Of a stretch of DNA of 64,000 bases, positions 20,501 to 29,400 are shown piece by piece (position 1 is the first letter of the stretch; each line of letters opens with the position of its first letter). The stretch comes from Mucilaginibacter sp. L196 (GTDB lineage Bacteria > Bacteroidota > Bacteroidia > Sphingobacteriales > Sphingobacteriaceae): NCBI RefSeq assembly GCF_009765905.1, contig NZ_LMUO01000006.1, positions 112,676 through 176,675 on the forward strand, in the 5' to 3' direction. The notes beneath the pieces are model-generated. The model did not search any database. It was given only the letters and a program-made list of their open reading frames with translations, and had not been told where the DNA came from. The position numbers were made by a program, and so were the translations under genes.

Positions 20501-21952
20501 GTACGCAAAAACGCCAACAGGATGGTGCGCTTTATAAACCAGTTGCTGGACCTTAGAAAGGTACAAAGCGGGAAGGCTACGTTAACCATAACCCGGACCG
20601 AAATGGTGTCCTTTATAAGGAATATCGGAGAATATTTTACAGATATCGCCCGTGAAAAAAGGATCGAACTAAAGATATCAGCCAATGCAGACGAGCTTTG
20701 GGCATACATTGATGCCGATAAAATTGATATTGTTATTTATAACATCCTGGCCAATGCCTTTAAATTTACTCCTGAAGGTAAGACCATTTGCATTATACTG
20801 AACCAGTTTGATACCGATGATTATTTTCGGATTGAAATTATTGACCAGGGAATTGGCGTGGCTAATGATAAGTTAAATGATATTTTTGAGCTGTATTATG
20901 AAGGCGATAACCGCCAGGGCAATCATCAAAAAGGTACTGGCATAGGCCTGGCGCTTTCAAAAGAATTTATAGAACTGCACCAGGGAAAAATTGTGGCTAA
21001 AAACAACGCCGAAGGCGGCCTTACTATTGCCATTGAACTAAAATTAGAAAACGATTATTTTACCGGAGATCAGGGCGCATTGGCCCATTTAGGGGAGGCA
21101 TCACAGCAAATTCAGGAAATCGAAGAATCTCTTTATTCGCTTACACTATCTGTAACCAGGCAAAATGACATTAATGTTCCGCTGGTTTTGCTTGTGGAAG
21201 ATAATATTGATTTAAGAAAATTCCTGGTTATTCAATTGAGTGAGTTTTACCGGGTGGAAGAGGCGGAAAATGGCGAAGAAGGATTACAAAAGGCTATTCA
21301 GTTATTACCTGATTTGATTTTAAGCGACGTTATGATGCCTAAAATGACCGGGATCCAGATGCTTGATCAATTGAAGAATGATCTTTCGACCAGTCATATT
21401 CCGGTTGTGCTGCTGTCGGCCAAGTTTTCTGTTGAAAGCCAGATCGAGGGATTAAAATATGGGGCCGACTGTTATATAACCAAGCCATTCCGTAATGATT
21501 ATTTATTCATGTCAATAGAAAATTTATTGAGGCAGCGTAAAAAGATATTCGAATCTTTTTTAAACGGGAAGAAAACAATCAACCTGGGTCCCGGAGAAAT
21601 TATGATTACTTCAAAGGATGAAATATTTTTAAAAGAGGTGATAAAGATTGTAGAAGACGGTATGCTGGATACTGAATTTAATATAGATACTGTTGCAGAA
21701 ACCATAGCCATGAGTCGGTCTGCCTTTTACAAAAAATTTAAAAGTCTGACTGATTTGGCTCCGGTTGAATTTGTGCGGGAAATGCGGTTAAAAAGGGCTA
21801 GACAATATTTTGATGCCGGCGATCATAACATTGCCGAGATTGCCTATGCTGTAGGCTTTAACAACGCCAAGTATTTCAGCACTTGTTTTAAAGAACAATA
21901 CCACATCACCCCATCGGAATATTTAAAATCCAGAGCTTCAGAAGTTCATTAA
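17513..21952 (+). CDS. Hybrid two-component system sensor/regulator (HTCS) of the pectin PUL
   Basis: A 1,479-residue single-chain sensor and transcription factor. After a signal/anchor segment (start at 17513, or at the Met codon at 17552, which gives a shorter leader) comes a periplasmic sensor of two-component propeller repeats, with recurring D-x-x-G-x-x-W-x-G/A-T blades, then a Y_Y_Y domain (about 815-900). A membrane helix lies at about 910-935. Next are HisKA with phospho-acceptor His964 in VSHELRTPL, an HATPase domain with GTGIGLALSKEF, a receiver with Asp1272 in SDVMMP, and an AraC-type double HTH at about 1380-1475. HTCS proteins sense an oligosaccharide in the periplasm and activate their PUL. 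The divergent position next to promoter P2 supports this. Confidence 0.96.
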   Translation: MFKPVQSAIDFFIMHASNRLKIHFSILLLFFIVKATGQPKCKIERYSTEDGLSHDAVTCMMKDRDGFMWFGTWDGINRFDGHNFVSYKSSPGDQSQVKNDRIDQIVEDRSNHLWLRAYDKEIYRFDKKTEQFLPISPFINTNGKQKINCSRIIAGENGSIWLVTFRNGLLFIPQTNLPSPWFISYKKGLKPDYQLPSNTINFFHEDHDHNIWIGTPDGVCLLTKSASGAYRSIPLETNLAANLNFTTVNEDDHQLYFGTSQGYLIIYNKTSKKTTRQKITSNTLNALILSKINGCIYGTTSAGELIKVNLNDNKITTSIFTPAGGLNSIYEDRGGNLWIEPKSQGVVRFDPYKRSFQYFSQKNDALYNNSGNHFKVLEDNSGLILINMKGGGFGYYNEAKAKVDYFYDDPDDPNRQLSNIVTCLYYDPAGILWLSTDDRGIDKIIFQNTDFNQQQLVEQAPFKSDNEVRGILYDRKGRLWLGVKSGKLYIYQNNKRTNIQFINEPPGGIGLVYSMLQDRLGNIWLGTKASGLYKASPINTEETTYRLTNYPANKQDPNSLNSNEIYALQEDHEGRIWIGTFDEGLNLAVNDHNVVKFSHTGAAFKHYPKEAFRKIRNMALDKQGNLWIGTTDGLLVVDPVSGHSPAYRYVIYRKIPGNKQSLGNNDIQFIYRDSKNTMWLATSGGGLDQAIGDDPFQYLTFKDYSTRDGLPNDYVLSCAEDNHRNLWIATQNGLSKFNIVKKQFRNYDSYDGLPKTGFSEASCIRTPGGDIVFGNIKGFLTFNPDHITNYRFKANMALTNLQINNEDIAPGDNDAVNYNIDYMNKLKLKYNQNIISIDYTVLDYRSSFKQAYAYRLTGFDTVWHNNKGQRRATYTNLPPGNYTFEVKILSNDLYTKLPAKSLAITILPPPWRTWWAYLIYLLLAVIAIETIRRIALTMLKLRHRIAVEKRLSDLKLSFFTNVSHELRTPLTLILNPIEEIARKEELSMQGNEYINVVRKNANRMVRFINQLLDLRKVQSGKATLTITRTEMVSFIRNIGEYFTDIAREKRIELKISANADELWAYIDADKIDIVIYNILANAFKFTPEGKTICIILNQFDTDDYFRIEIIDQGIGVANDKLNDIFELYYEGDNRQGNHQKGTGIGLALSKEFIELHQGKIVAKNNAEGGLTIAIELKLENDYFTGDQGALAHLGEASQQIQEIEESLYSLTLSVTRQNDINVPLVLLVEDNIDLRKFLVIQLSEFYRVEEAENGEEGLQKAIQLLPDLILSDVMMPKMTGIQMLDQLKNDLSTSHIPVVLLSAKFSVESQIEGLKYGADCYITKPFRNDYLFMSIENLLRQRKKIFESFLNGKKTINLGPGEIMITSKDEIFLKEVIKIVEDGMLDTEFNIDTVAETIAMSRSAFYKKFKSLTDLAPVEFVREMRLKRARQYFDAGDHNIAEIAYAVGFNNAKYFSTCFKEQYHITPSEYLKSRASEVH

Positions 21953-22043
21953 TTACCGTTATAAGGCCGAAAAACATGATTACTATCATCGTTGTGATGG
22001 TGTTGCATTAACAACCTATTTCATATACAATTGATTAGAAATT

Positions 22044-22090
22044 TATACTAACAGCGCCGTGATAACAAAGGAGTAAGCACTGTTAGTATA
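22044..22090. terminator. Inverted repeat between convergent HTCS and MG2-like genes
   Basis: A perfect 11-bp inverted repeat (TATACTAACAG and CTGTTAGTATA) lies between the two convergent genes, extended by a GC pair after one mismatch, around a loop of about 20 nt. Its position fits a bidirectional terminator, although it has no strong T-tract. Confidence 0.45.
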
Positions 22091-22111
22091 GGTAAATATT
22101 TAGCTGATAAA

Positions 22112-24937
22112 TTATTTACCGGCTATAGTAACCTGTTTTACCTGATAACCGATGGCCCCGTTTAGATCACTGCCTTCCAGCACAATAGTATAGGTTGTCG
22201 GTTTATCAGCCGCGAAAAAAGTGAAGGAAGCTTCACCACTTTTATTGGTAATAATATTAGGTTCCCAATCAATTGTTGAGCGCAGATCGGCAAACTTCCG
22301 TCCTATATCTTTATTTAAATAACGTGGCCGGTAAAAGTTCGCGGGCAGCGTTGTTGGCATTGGTTTATACACATACACGCCGTTAGCCTTAGTCATAAAT
22401 GGCCCATTACCCGATCGGGTGGTTATTTCCAGGAACGCATTGTCCGATCCTCTTTGCCCGGTCGCGTCCAATGCTAACAGTTCATCATTATCGGCTATGT
22501 TCCTATTAATATAGGATGCAATATATTTAGCACTGTATAATACTTCGATACCTTTAATATCTTCATCTGTAAAATTATCCAGGTATTGTTTAATGTAATA
22601 GTAATACTCATCAGTTTGCCCCGTAATGGGTTCGTAAAAACGGGTAAGGTCGACACCATCGAAAACAAACCTTACCTTTTTATCTCTTAAAAAAAAGTTA
22701 CGATCCTGAGACTTAGGTAAAAAGCTAACTGTATAGCCCTCAACTTTTTTCAATATCAAATCGTACAAACTCATTTTTCCGGCATCCTTAACCTCGTCTT
22801 CCCCTATTACCTGATCGGCGTTGCCTGCCCCGTTTAAATTATCTGAGCCCTTAATTTCAGCCTGCGCTTTCACTACAACTTCTTTGAGCACATGCCCATA
22901 TTGTGCCATTTGTAGTTCTTTGAAATAATCTGAGCTTGATCTTACATAATTTAATACCGTATCGCTGCTGTTAATATACCATGGGGCAACAACAGGCAAA
23001 CTCAAATTTCTGGTGTCAGGCGGGCTCACTTCATCAAGACTTATTCCGGCATTTATGGCTTTACCGCTTTTGCCTTTATGCGCTTCCAAAACAAACGTGG
23101 TGCTGTCTACCGCCGGTAGTTTATCAAATATAAATTGGCCCTGTAAATTAGTTGACGTATCGCGCACAAAACGGAATTTACCGGTTGATATTAAGACCAC
23201 ATCCGCGTGATCCATCGGCTTATTGAATAGCGTGGTTACGCTACCTTTTACCCGGTTCGAAAGTTCCGGTTCAAAAAGAGGTTTGGGCAATGTGCTGATA
23301 TTCTTCCAATCATAACCAATCCAGCCCTGCGTAAGTAAAAGCGCATCGAGTGCTTGCCAGGCATCTTTATCTTCAGTAAAATAATATCCGGGGGCTTCAA
23401 CAAATCCCTTAAGATCATCCGTCAATAAAAAATGAGTTAATATTGATGAGTTAGTAGCTTTGTTTTTTTTTACCTGGCCATCGTCTGTAACGGCTGCGGA
23501 AAAGCTGCCAATTATCGGTTGACCAGAGATGTCTCTTACGATTATTTTCACAGGAATACTATCCCTTGGCCCATAACTTTGCTGACCTGTTTTAATATCA
23601 ATTTTAAGATTGTCGTTATGATTGATGAATATTAACCTTTCATTAACCGGCATATTATTGGCATTTAGCAATGTAAAATGTGCAATGCCTGTAGGAAAAA
23701 GGCTTTTGGCTACGCGTACCGAAACTGTTGGCACCCCTGCCGGAATGGTTGCGGCAAAACATACTACATCCCTTGACTGCCCGATGAGGTATAGGGGCAT
23801 GTTTTTTTTCACGATGTCATCAGTTATAAAAACAGAAACGGCAATCGTATCTTTATCGGCAGGATTGCGGATACGTAATACGGTACCGGATGATTTTACC
23901 ACAGGTAAAGGAACTTCTTTATTTTCACCGTCGGGCAATTTTACCCTGGCGGTATAAGTTTCGCCCGCCGCAGGGAGCAGGTCAATTATTCCCACGCCTT
24001 TATACAGCGACTGAAAGGACAAGATCTCTTTTCCTGACGTATTACCTGTAATCACCCCGCTTATATCAATCCCTTTACCATCCTCGCCAATTGCCTTAAA
24101 GCCGATATGTGACGGAATACCTGCAACCATATCACCACTCTCTGGCATAAATTGTATATCCGCGTCCTTTGCCCGGCTTACATTTACAGGAATAGTTACT
24201 GATTGTTTAATATTGATTTTATCCTGCGCTACCAAAGCCAGATGTTTTATTGCAGCATTCGCCGGTAAGAGGAAATCAACATTTAATGCCCCGTCGGCAG
24301 TAGTTTGAGCAGCTCCTTTGTATATGATATGATTACCATTCAGAAGTTTTAGCTGCAACTCTTTTGAAGCAATCGCACTATTCTGCATATTGCTCAATTT
24401 AATATTCATTTTCACTTTATTATCAATAGGGACTAGTGATGCATTTGCATCAACCAGCCAATTCTGTGACGCAGGATTAGCGACATAAAAGCTTTGATAA
24501 AAAAATGATTCCTGCCCAAAGTTACGCATCCAGTTGGTATAGGCCCTGATGGTATAGGCTCCCTCCTTAATTTCACCCGGGGCTAATTCAATATCACCCC
24601 AGGTTATACCTAAGCCAGCCGCCAGAGCGATTCTTTTAACAATCTTATTGCTATCATTAAGTAACTCTACATATAACCGGCCGCTTAAAGGAGAATAATT
24701 AAGCAGAGGGTTAAGGATATAGCCTTTAAACCATATCGTATCGCCAACGGCATAATAAGGCTTATCCAGCTGTAGGTAAAGTTTTTCGCCCGGCATGCGG
24801 GAGTGTAAGGTATCTATTTTTGAAATAACCTGCTGAATGTTCTGCGGTGCCTGAGCTATTGCTTTAAATATACCACCAGAAAAAAGAAAAAAAATGACTA
24901 AAAACTTTAAGGGGGTCTTGTAAAACGACATATTCAT
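22112..24937 (-). CDS. Large exported MG2-domain protein with plug-like C-terminal region, HTCS-linked
   Basis: A 941-residue exported protein (hydrophobic leader ending near AIAQ, residue 29; Met3 is an alternative start). Near the N-terminus, EKLYLQLDKPYYAVGDTIWF is the hallmark of the macroglobulin MG2-type domain of Bacteroidota surface proteins. A carboxypeptidase-regulatory-like segment follows at about 565-640 (RVKGSVTTLFNKPMDHADVV), then a region resembling a TonB-dependent receptor plug (about 700-830) without a complete beta-barrel. The C-terminus (SGEASFTFFAADKPTTY) looks like another Ig-like fold. Its function is unknown. It carries promoter P3, nearly identical to the pectin operon promoters, so it is probably induced with the PUL. 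Confidence 0.75.
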   Translation of the reverse strand: MNMSFYKTPLKFLVIFFLFSGGIFKAIAQAPQNIQQVISKIDTLHSRMPGEKLYLQLDKPYYAVGDTIWFKGYILNPLLNYSPLSGRLYVELLNDSNKIVKRIALAAGLGITWGDIELAPGEIKEGAYTIRAYTNWMRNFGQESFFYQSFYVANPASQNWLVDANASLVPIDNKVKMNIKLSNMQNSAIASKELQLKLLNGNHIIYKGAAQTTADGALNVDFLLPANAAIKHLALVAQDKINIKQSVTIPVNVSRAKDADIQFMPESGDMVAGIPSHIGFKAIGEDGKGIDISGVITGNTSGKEILSFQSLYKGVGIIDLLPAAGETYTARVKLPDGENKEVPLPVVKSSGTVLRIRNPADKDTIAVSVFITDDIVKKNMPLYLIGQSRDVVCFAATIPAGVPTVSVRVAKSLFPTGIAHFTLLNANNMPVNERLIFINHNDNLKIDIKTGQQSYGPRDSIPVKIIVRDISGQPIIGSFSAAVTDDGQVKKNKATNSSILTHFLLTDDLKGFVEAPGYYFTEDKDAWQALDALLLTQGWIGYDWKNISTLPKPLFEPELSNRVKGSVTTLFNKPMDHADVVLISTGKFRFVRDTSTNLQGQFIFDKLPAVDSTTFVLEAHKGKSGKAINAGISLDEVSPPDTRNLSLPVVAPWYINSSDTVLNYVRSSSDYFKELQMAQYGHVLKEVVVKAQAEIKGSDNLNGAGNADQVIGEDEVKDAGKMSLYDLILKKVEGYTVSFLPKSQDRNFFLRDKKVRFVFDGVDLTRFYEPITGQTDEYYYYIKQYLDNFTDEDIKGIEVLYSAKYIASYINRNIADNDELLALDATGQRGSDNAFLEITTRSGNGPFMTKANGVYVYKPMPTTLPANFYRPRYLNKDIGRKFADLRSTIDWEPNIITNKSGEASFTFFAADKPTTYTIVLEGSDLNGAIGYQVKQVTIAGK

Positions 24938-25033
24938 TGAAGATTTATTTTATGGTTTGACGTTAATTGTTGTGGCTAACGCTTAATTACCTGAAGCAAG
25001 CAAAATTCACACGCGATTATCTTTTTGATCAAT

Positions 25034-25096
25034 CAAACATAAAAAGGAAGTAATTAATTAAGGGTCAAAATTTGATTGAAAAGGATCAAAATTTGA
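25034..25096 (-). promoter_or_regulatory. HTCS-type promoter P3 upstream of the MG2-like gene
   Basis: On the minus strand the -7 box TATGTTTG lies at 25041-25034, preceded by CCTTTT. The proximal half-site GGTCAAAATTTG has its T-C-A at 25065, 31 bp from the box start. The distal half-site GGATCAAAATTTG has its T-C-A at 25086, 21 bp further. The two half-sites are almost identical here, which makes this the cleanest copy of the operator. A transcript would begin near 25,028, about 90 nt before the start codon. Confidence 0.68.
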
Positions 25097-25238
25097 GCAA
25101 TGATACTTAGGGTTATTTTTAATATTATGTGTAGCCGGAAATTGATTAGTCTTAAGAGGTTGTGTTTCTGTCAGAAAGAATGAATAACATGACAAAAACC
25201 ATAGAAATAGCGCAACTAAAGCAATGAAAACTGTTTAA

Positions 25239-25276
25239 CCCTGCCTAGGAATACGACCTCCCGGCAGGGCTTTTTT
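25239..25276 (+). terminator. Intrinsic terminator without an assigned gene
   Basis: CCCTGCC at 25239-25245 pairs with GGCAGGG at 25263-25269 and is followed by C and a run of six T, a strong rho-independent shape for plus-strand transcription. The nearest plus-strand gene upstream is the HTCS, more than 3 kb away, and the MG2-like gene runs the other way. A short non-coding transcript starting after about 24,960 is possible, but I cannot identify a promoter with confidence. Confidence 0.6.
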
Positions 25277-25643
25277 ATGTATTATTTGTTTATTTTACCA
25301 ATAGGATAATAAAATTTGATCCTAACTTTATATTTACTGCAATAAATACAATTCATTTAATGATTTTAATCAATTTTCAGATTTAAAAACGATTACTTTT
25401 ACAACAAAAGCAATAAATAGTTAAAAAAAATAATTAAATAATTAAAATTGAAGTACAAAAATCACATTACAGGCCATTTACATGACGACAACCAGCTTAA
25501 TAAATAATCAAATTAGACATTTATCAAAATATTAATTATTTATATCATTTTTAAATCAATTCACTAATCAAAAACAGACAAATAACTTACATTGCATCAA
25601 TTATTGATTGCAATATTAAAAAAAAGTAAAAAACACTTCCCCT

Positions 25644-26336
25644 ATGAAAAAAAAGCTAATTACATGTGACATGAATAGCTGTTTTTTGTGCAGAAATTGC
25701 CTTCCGGAATGGAAAGGGGCAATTGCTACTAACAAAAAGAATTTTTTCGTTAAAAAAAATGAAATAATCTTCCAGGAAGGCGATCCGGTAAAAGGAATTT
25801 ATTTTGTATTGAGCGGCAACGTTAAGGTGCATAAAAAATGGGGACAGGACAAGGAGGTGATTTTGAGATTCGCATCAGATGGTGCGATATTTGGCCATCG
25901 GGGGCTCGATACTAAAATATATCCCATATCAGCCACTGCGCTTGAGGACGGAATACTTTGTTACTTTGATCTGGATTTTTTCGAGGCCTGCTTAAAAGTC
26001 AACAATGAATTTACGTACCAATTAATGATGTTTTTTGTAAAGGATTTACAAGAATCTGAAAACAAGATGCGTAACCTTGCCCATATGCCGGTTAAAGGCC
26101 GCGTAGCGCAGGCCTTAATATATTTGGAGAAACAATTTGGATTAAAAGAAGATGGCTTTATTAATATCAGACTATCCCGGCAGGACCTGGCTTCCTTTAT
26201 CGGCGCTACCTATGAGACCGTATTCAGGGTAATAACGGAACTACTGAATGAAAACATAGTAGCCGCCCATGACAAATACATAAAAGTTATAGATAAAGAG
26301 AAGCTGCTATTATTAACTGCCGACGACGAAACTTAG
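25644..26336 (+). CDS. Crp/Fnr-family transcription regulator with N-terminal cysteine cluster
   Basis: A 230-residue regulator. Residues of about 30-145 form the cyclic-nucleotide-binding-type beta-barrel (IIFQEGDPVKGIYFVLSGNV). Residues of about 155-220 hold the winged HTH with recognition segment LSRQDLASFIGATYETVFRV. Before the barrel lie four cysteines, Cys8, Cys13, Cys16 and Cys19. Such spacing is reminiscent of the iron-sulfur ligands of FNR, although the fourth FNR ligand lies inside the barrel. Family members respond to oxygen, NO or redox state. The gene stands alone and convergent with the helicase gene. The signal sensed is not known. Confidence 0.88.
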   Translation: MKKKLITCDMNSCFLCRNCLPEWKGAIATNKKNFFVKKNEIIFQEGDPVKGIYFVLSGNVKVHKKWGQDKEVILRFASDGAIFGHRGLDTKIYPISATALEDGILCYFDLDFFEACLKVNNEFTYQLMMFFVKDLQESENKMRNLAHMPVKGRVAQALIYLEKQFGLKEDGFINIRLSRQDLASFIGATYETVFRVITELLNENIVAAHDKYIKVIDKEKLLLLTADDET

Positions 26337-26416
26337 GAAATTAAACTATACCAATATACACTTCACCATCTTCAACCCGTATAGGATAGGTTTTTAGATT
26401 TGCAATCAATCTGCTT

Positions 26417-29400
26417 TTAATTCAATAAATCTAACAAATCATCTTTTGACAACGAGTTGATCATCGAGGTATCTGTGCGAATAAGGTTAGTAGCGAGTTC
26501 CTTTTTCCCCTGTTGCATGATCATCATCTTTTCTTCGACGGTACCGGGGCAGATCAACCTTACCGCTACAATGTTTTTGTTTTGCCCGATGCGATGGCAA
26601 CGGTCTATCGCCTGGTTCTCTACGGCCGGGTTCCACCAGGGATCAACGAGGTAAACATAATCGGCTTCGGTTAGGTTCAGGCCCGTTCCTCCGGCTTTTA
26701 AGCTGATCAGGAATACACGCACATCCGGGTTAGTTTGAAATTCATTAACCACAGCCTGCCTGTTGCGGGTCTGCCCGGTGAGATAAGTAAAACCTATACT
26801 TCTACTATTCAACTCCTTTTTGATGAGGTCAAGCATGGTTACGAATTGTGAAAATACCAGGATCTTATGCTGCGGCCTTTTGCTTTCAATCTGTTCCAGC
26901 AGTGTATCGATTTTGGCGGAGGCATTCCCCGGCATCTTTTCCCCGCTGAGTAACAGGGGCGAATCGCAAATTTGCCTGAGTTTGGTTATACCTTTCAGCA
27001 CATTCATAGCGCTCTTTTTTAACACATCGCCATTAATGGCCGAGATATAATCCCTGAACTCCTTTTCATAGGCATCATAAATACCGCGTTGTTCAGCTTG
27101 CATTTCACAATGCAGGATCATTTCTGTTTTTTCTGGCAGCTCAGCGGCAACCTCCTGCTTAGTACGGCGCAGAATAAAGGGGCCAATCTTTTGCTGAAGC
27201 TCCAAAGCACGCTTGTTACTTTTAAACTTATCAATGGGTACCCCATAAATATCCTTAAAGTATTGTTTGCTACCCAGTAAGCCCGGGCAGGCGAAGGATA
27301 GCTGGCCATAAAGGTCAAAAGTGCTATTTTCTATAGGAGTACCCGTGATGGCGATCCTATTGCGTGATTGTAACAAGTTAGCCGCTTTATAGCGCTGAGA
27401 TACGGGATTCTTGATCTGCTGTGATTCATCCAGAAAGACATAATTAAAGACATAATCTTTGAGGAAATTAATATCGGCAAGCAAGGTACCGTAGGAGGTT
27501 AATATTACTTCATACTTATCAAATTCATCAATGTTTTTGATTCGATCGGCACCATAAATAGTATGTATTTTTATAGATGGCGCAAATTTTTCTATTTCCT
27601 CCTGCCAGTTAAATACTAAGGAAGCAGGCACCACAATAAGGTTGGTATTATGCTTTACTTTTTCTCGTTGGGATAATATAAAAGTAATAATCTGTATGGT
27701 TTTACCCAGGCCCATATCATCCGCAAGGCAACCGCCAAAGTTGAAATCATCCAGAAAATTCAACCATTTAAGACCCTGCTGCTGATACGGGCGAAGTGTG
27801 CCGTTTAAACCCGCTGGCATATCAATCGCTTTTATGACATCAAAGTCGGCCAGCTTTTTATGGTATACGCTGATCTCCTCCTTTACCTTTTCATCCAGCA
27901 TGGCGGCATCATAAAGCTGCCCAATAACTGTAAAGTTTATTTTGGGTATGCGCAAAGTTTCATCATCCGCTATTTCGCCCGCATTAAAATAAGCTTTGAA
28001 TTTTTCAATCCAATCCGCAGGCAGTATACCCATTGTACCATCGTCGAGCTGTATATACTTTGTTTTGTTTTTTACAGCCCGGTATATTTGTTTTAAGGCA
28101 GCTCTCTTACGCCCAAACCGTACATCCACAATGGTGTTAAACCAATTTAAGCCACTCAGCACCTGGATGTTTATTTTAACCTTATGCTCATTTAGCTTAT
28201 TGCCCTCCAGTTCATTAAAACCCAATACCGTAACCAACTGCTTTTGCCATTCTTCAAAAACATCCAAAAACCAATCTTCATCTAAAAACGTCTTTTTATG
28301 CAGATAGAAATAATACAGGTCGTTATCAAGTTGTTCTTCAAAGTAAGGGTGCTGCTTAATAAGCAAAGCTGTAAAATCCAGCTCTTCGGCATCATTCCGT
28401 TTAACCAGGAACTCATGGCCTTTGTTATCCACCCCGTAAATCTGCCTTTTAGTACGTACTGATATTTCTACTTCACCATACCGCATCACCGGAACGATCA
28501 TGACGTGTATGCCAAAATCCGACAGGTAAATTATTTTTTCATTTTCGCTATTAAAACCCTGTTGTTTAAGCTGAACAGGTGTTGCGCGCGGAATATGCTT
28601 ATAGTTAATATCAATATTATCTTCCAGCTTTGTGAGCAATTGCGATTTGAACTCCTCAAACTTAGCGGCATGTACCAATAACTTATCCTGCTTTTTGGTT
28701 AACAGGCTAATTACATTAAGCAGCTGCAAATTACCTGCAAGATAAAGTGTATCTCCTGCCTGTATAAAATAAGTGAACCTGATACTTAAATCATTCAGCT
28801 CAAAAGCCCTGTCCTCAATCGTTATTTTACCGGATATTTCATAAAAACGATCCTCAGGGCTTACATTTAGTTGCAATTCGCCGGGTAATAGTTTTACATT
28901 AACCGGCACCAGCGAACCCGCGGTTATATTCTCAGATTTTTCGTTATCATGATAATAGAAATCATAGCCCAAAGGATTTTTGACAATGGCTTTTAAGGCT
29001 GTAATGTCAGCTTCGGATGTTTTATTATTCAGGTGATTTTGAAATTTATGTATACCCGTAAAAAACTTCAACTGCTCATGATCTTCTGTTTCCCAGATAA
29101 AATCCAGCGGGGCAATTACTTTTAAAGGGTTTTTGATCTTACCTTCCAGCGTTGTTTGTGCCGAGTACAATTCAATAAACAGGTACTTGTAGTATTTATG
29201 CTGTTTGATGATGACACAAACGGTATCGGGTTCAACAGCTAGGATTGGCTCCGGTACAAGAGCGGCCTTTAAAGCCATTAAGCTTTCTTTGGTGACGGGC
29301 AACAGGGCCGGATTTTTAGTTGTTATCGTCAGTTTTTTTGAGGCATATGTTATGTTGAAATAATCGTCTAAAGCAGCTTCCTTTTCCATGCCGTAATCTA

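Larger units (their letters stand above)
24938..25643. other. Divergent intergenic region before Crp/Fnr gene
   Basis: About 700 bp, very AT-rich on the Crp side. It contains promoter P3 at 25034-25096 and an intrinsic terminator at 25239-25276 that belongs to no recognised gene. The stretch 25,280-25,640 shows no coding sequence and many A/T runs, which could hold the Crp/Fnr promoter. Confidence 0.55.

Noticed and set aside
26346..26386. CTATAC/GTATAG inverted repeat between the Crp/Fnr and helicase genes
   Set aside because: Only 6 bp with a long loop, which is expected by chance in AT-rich sequence.
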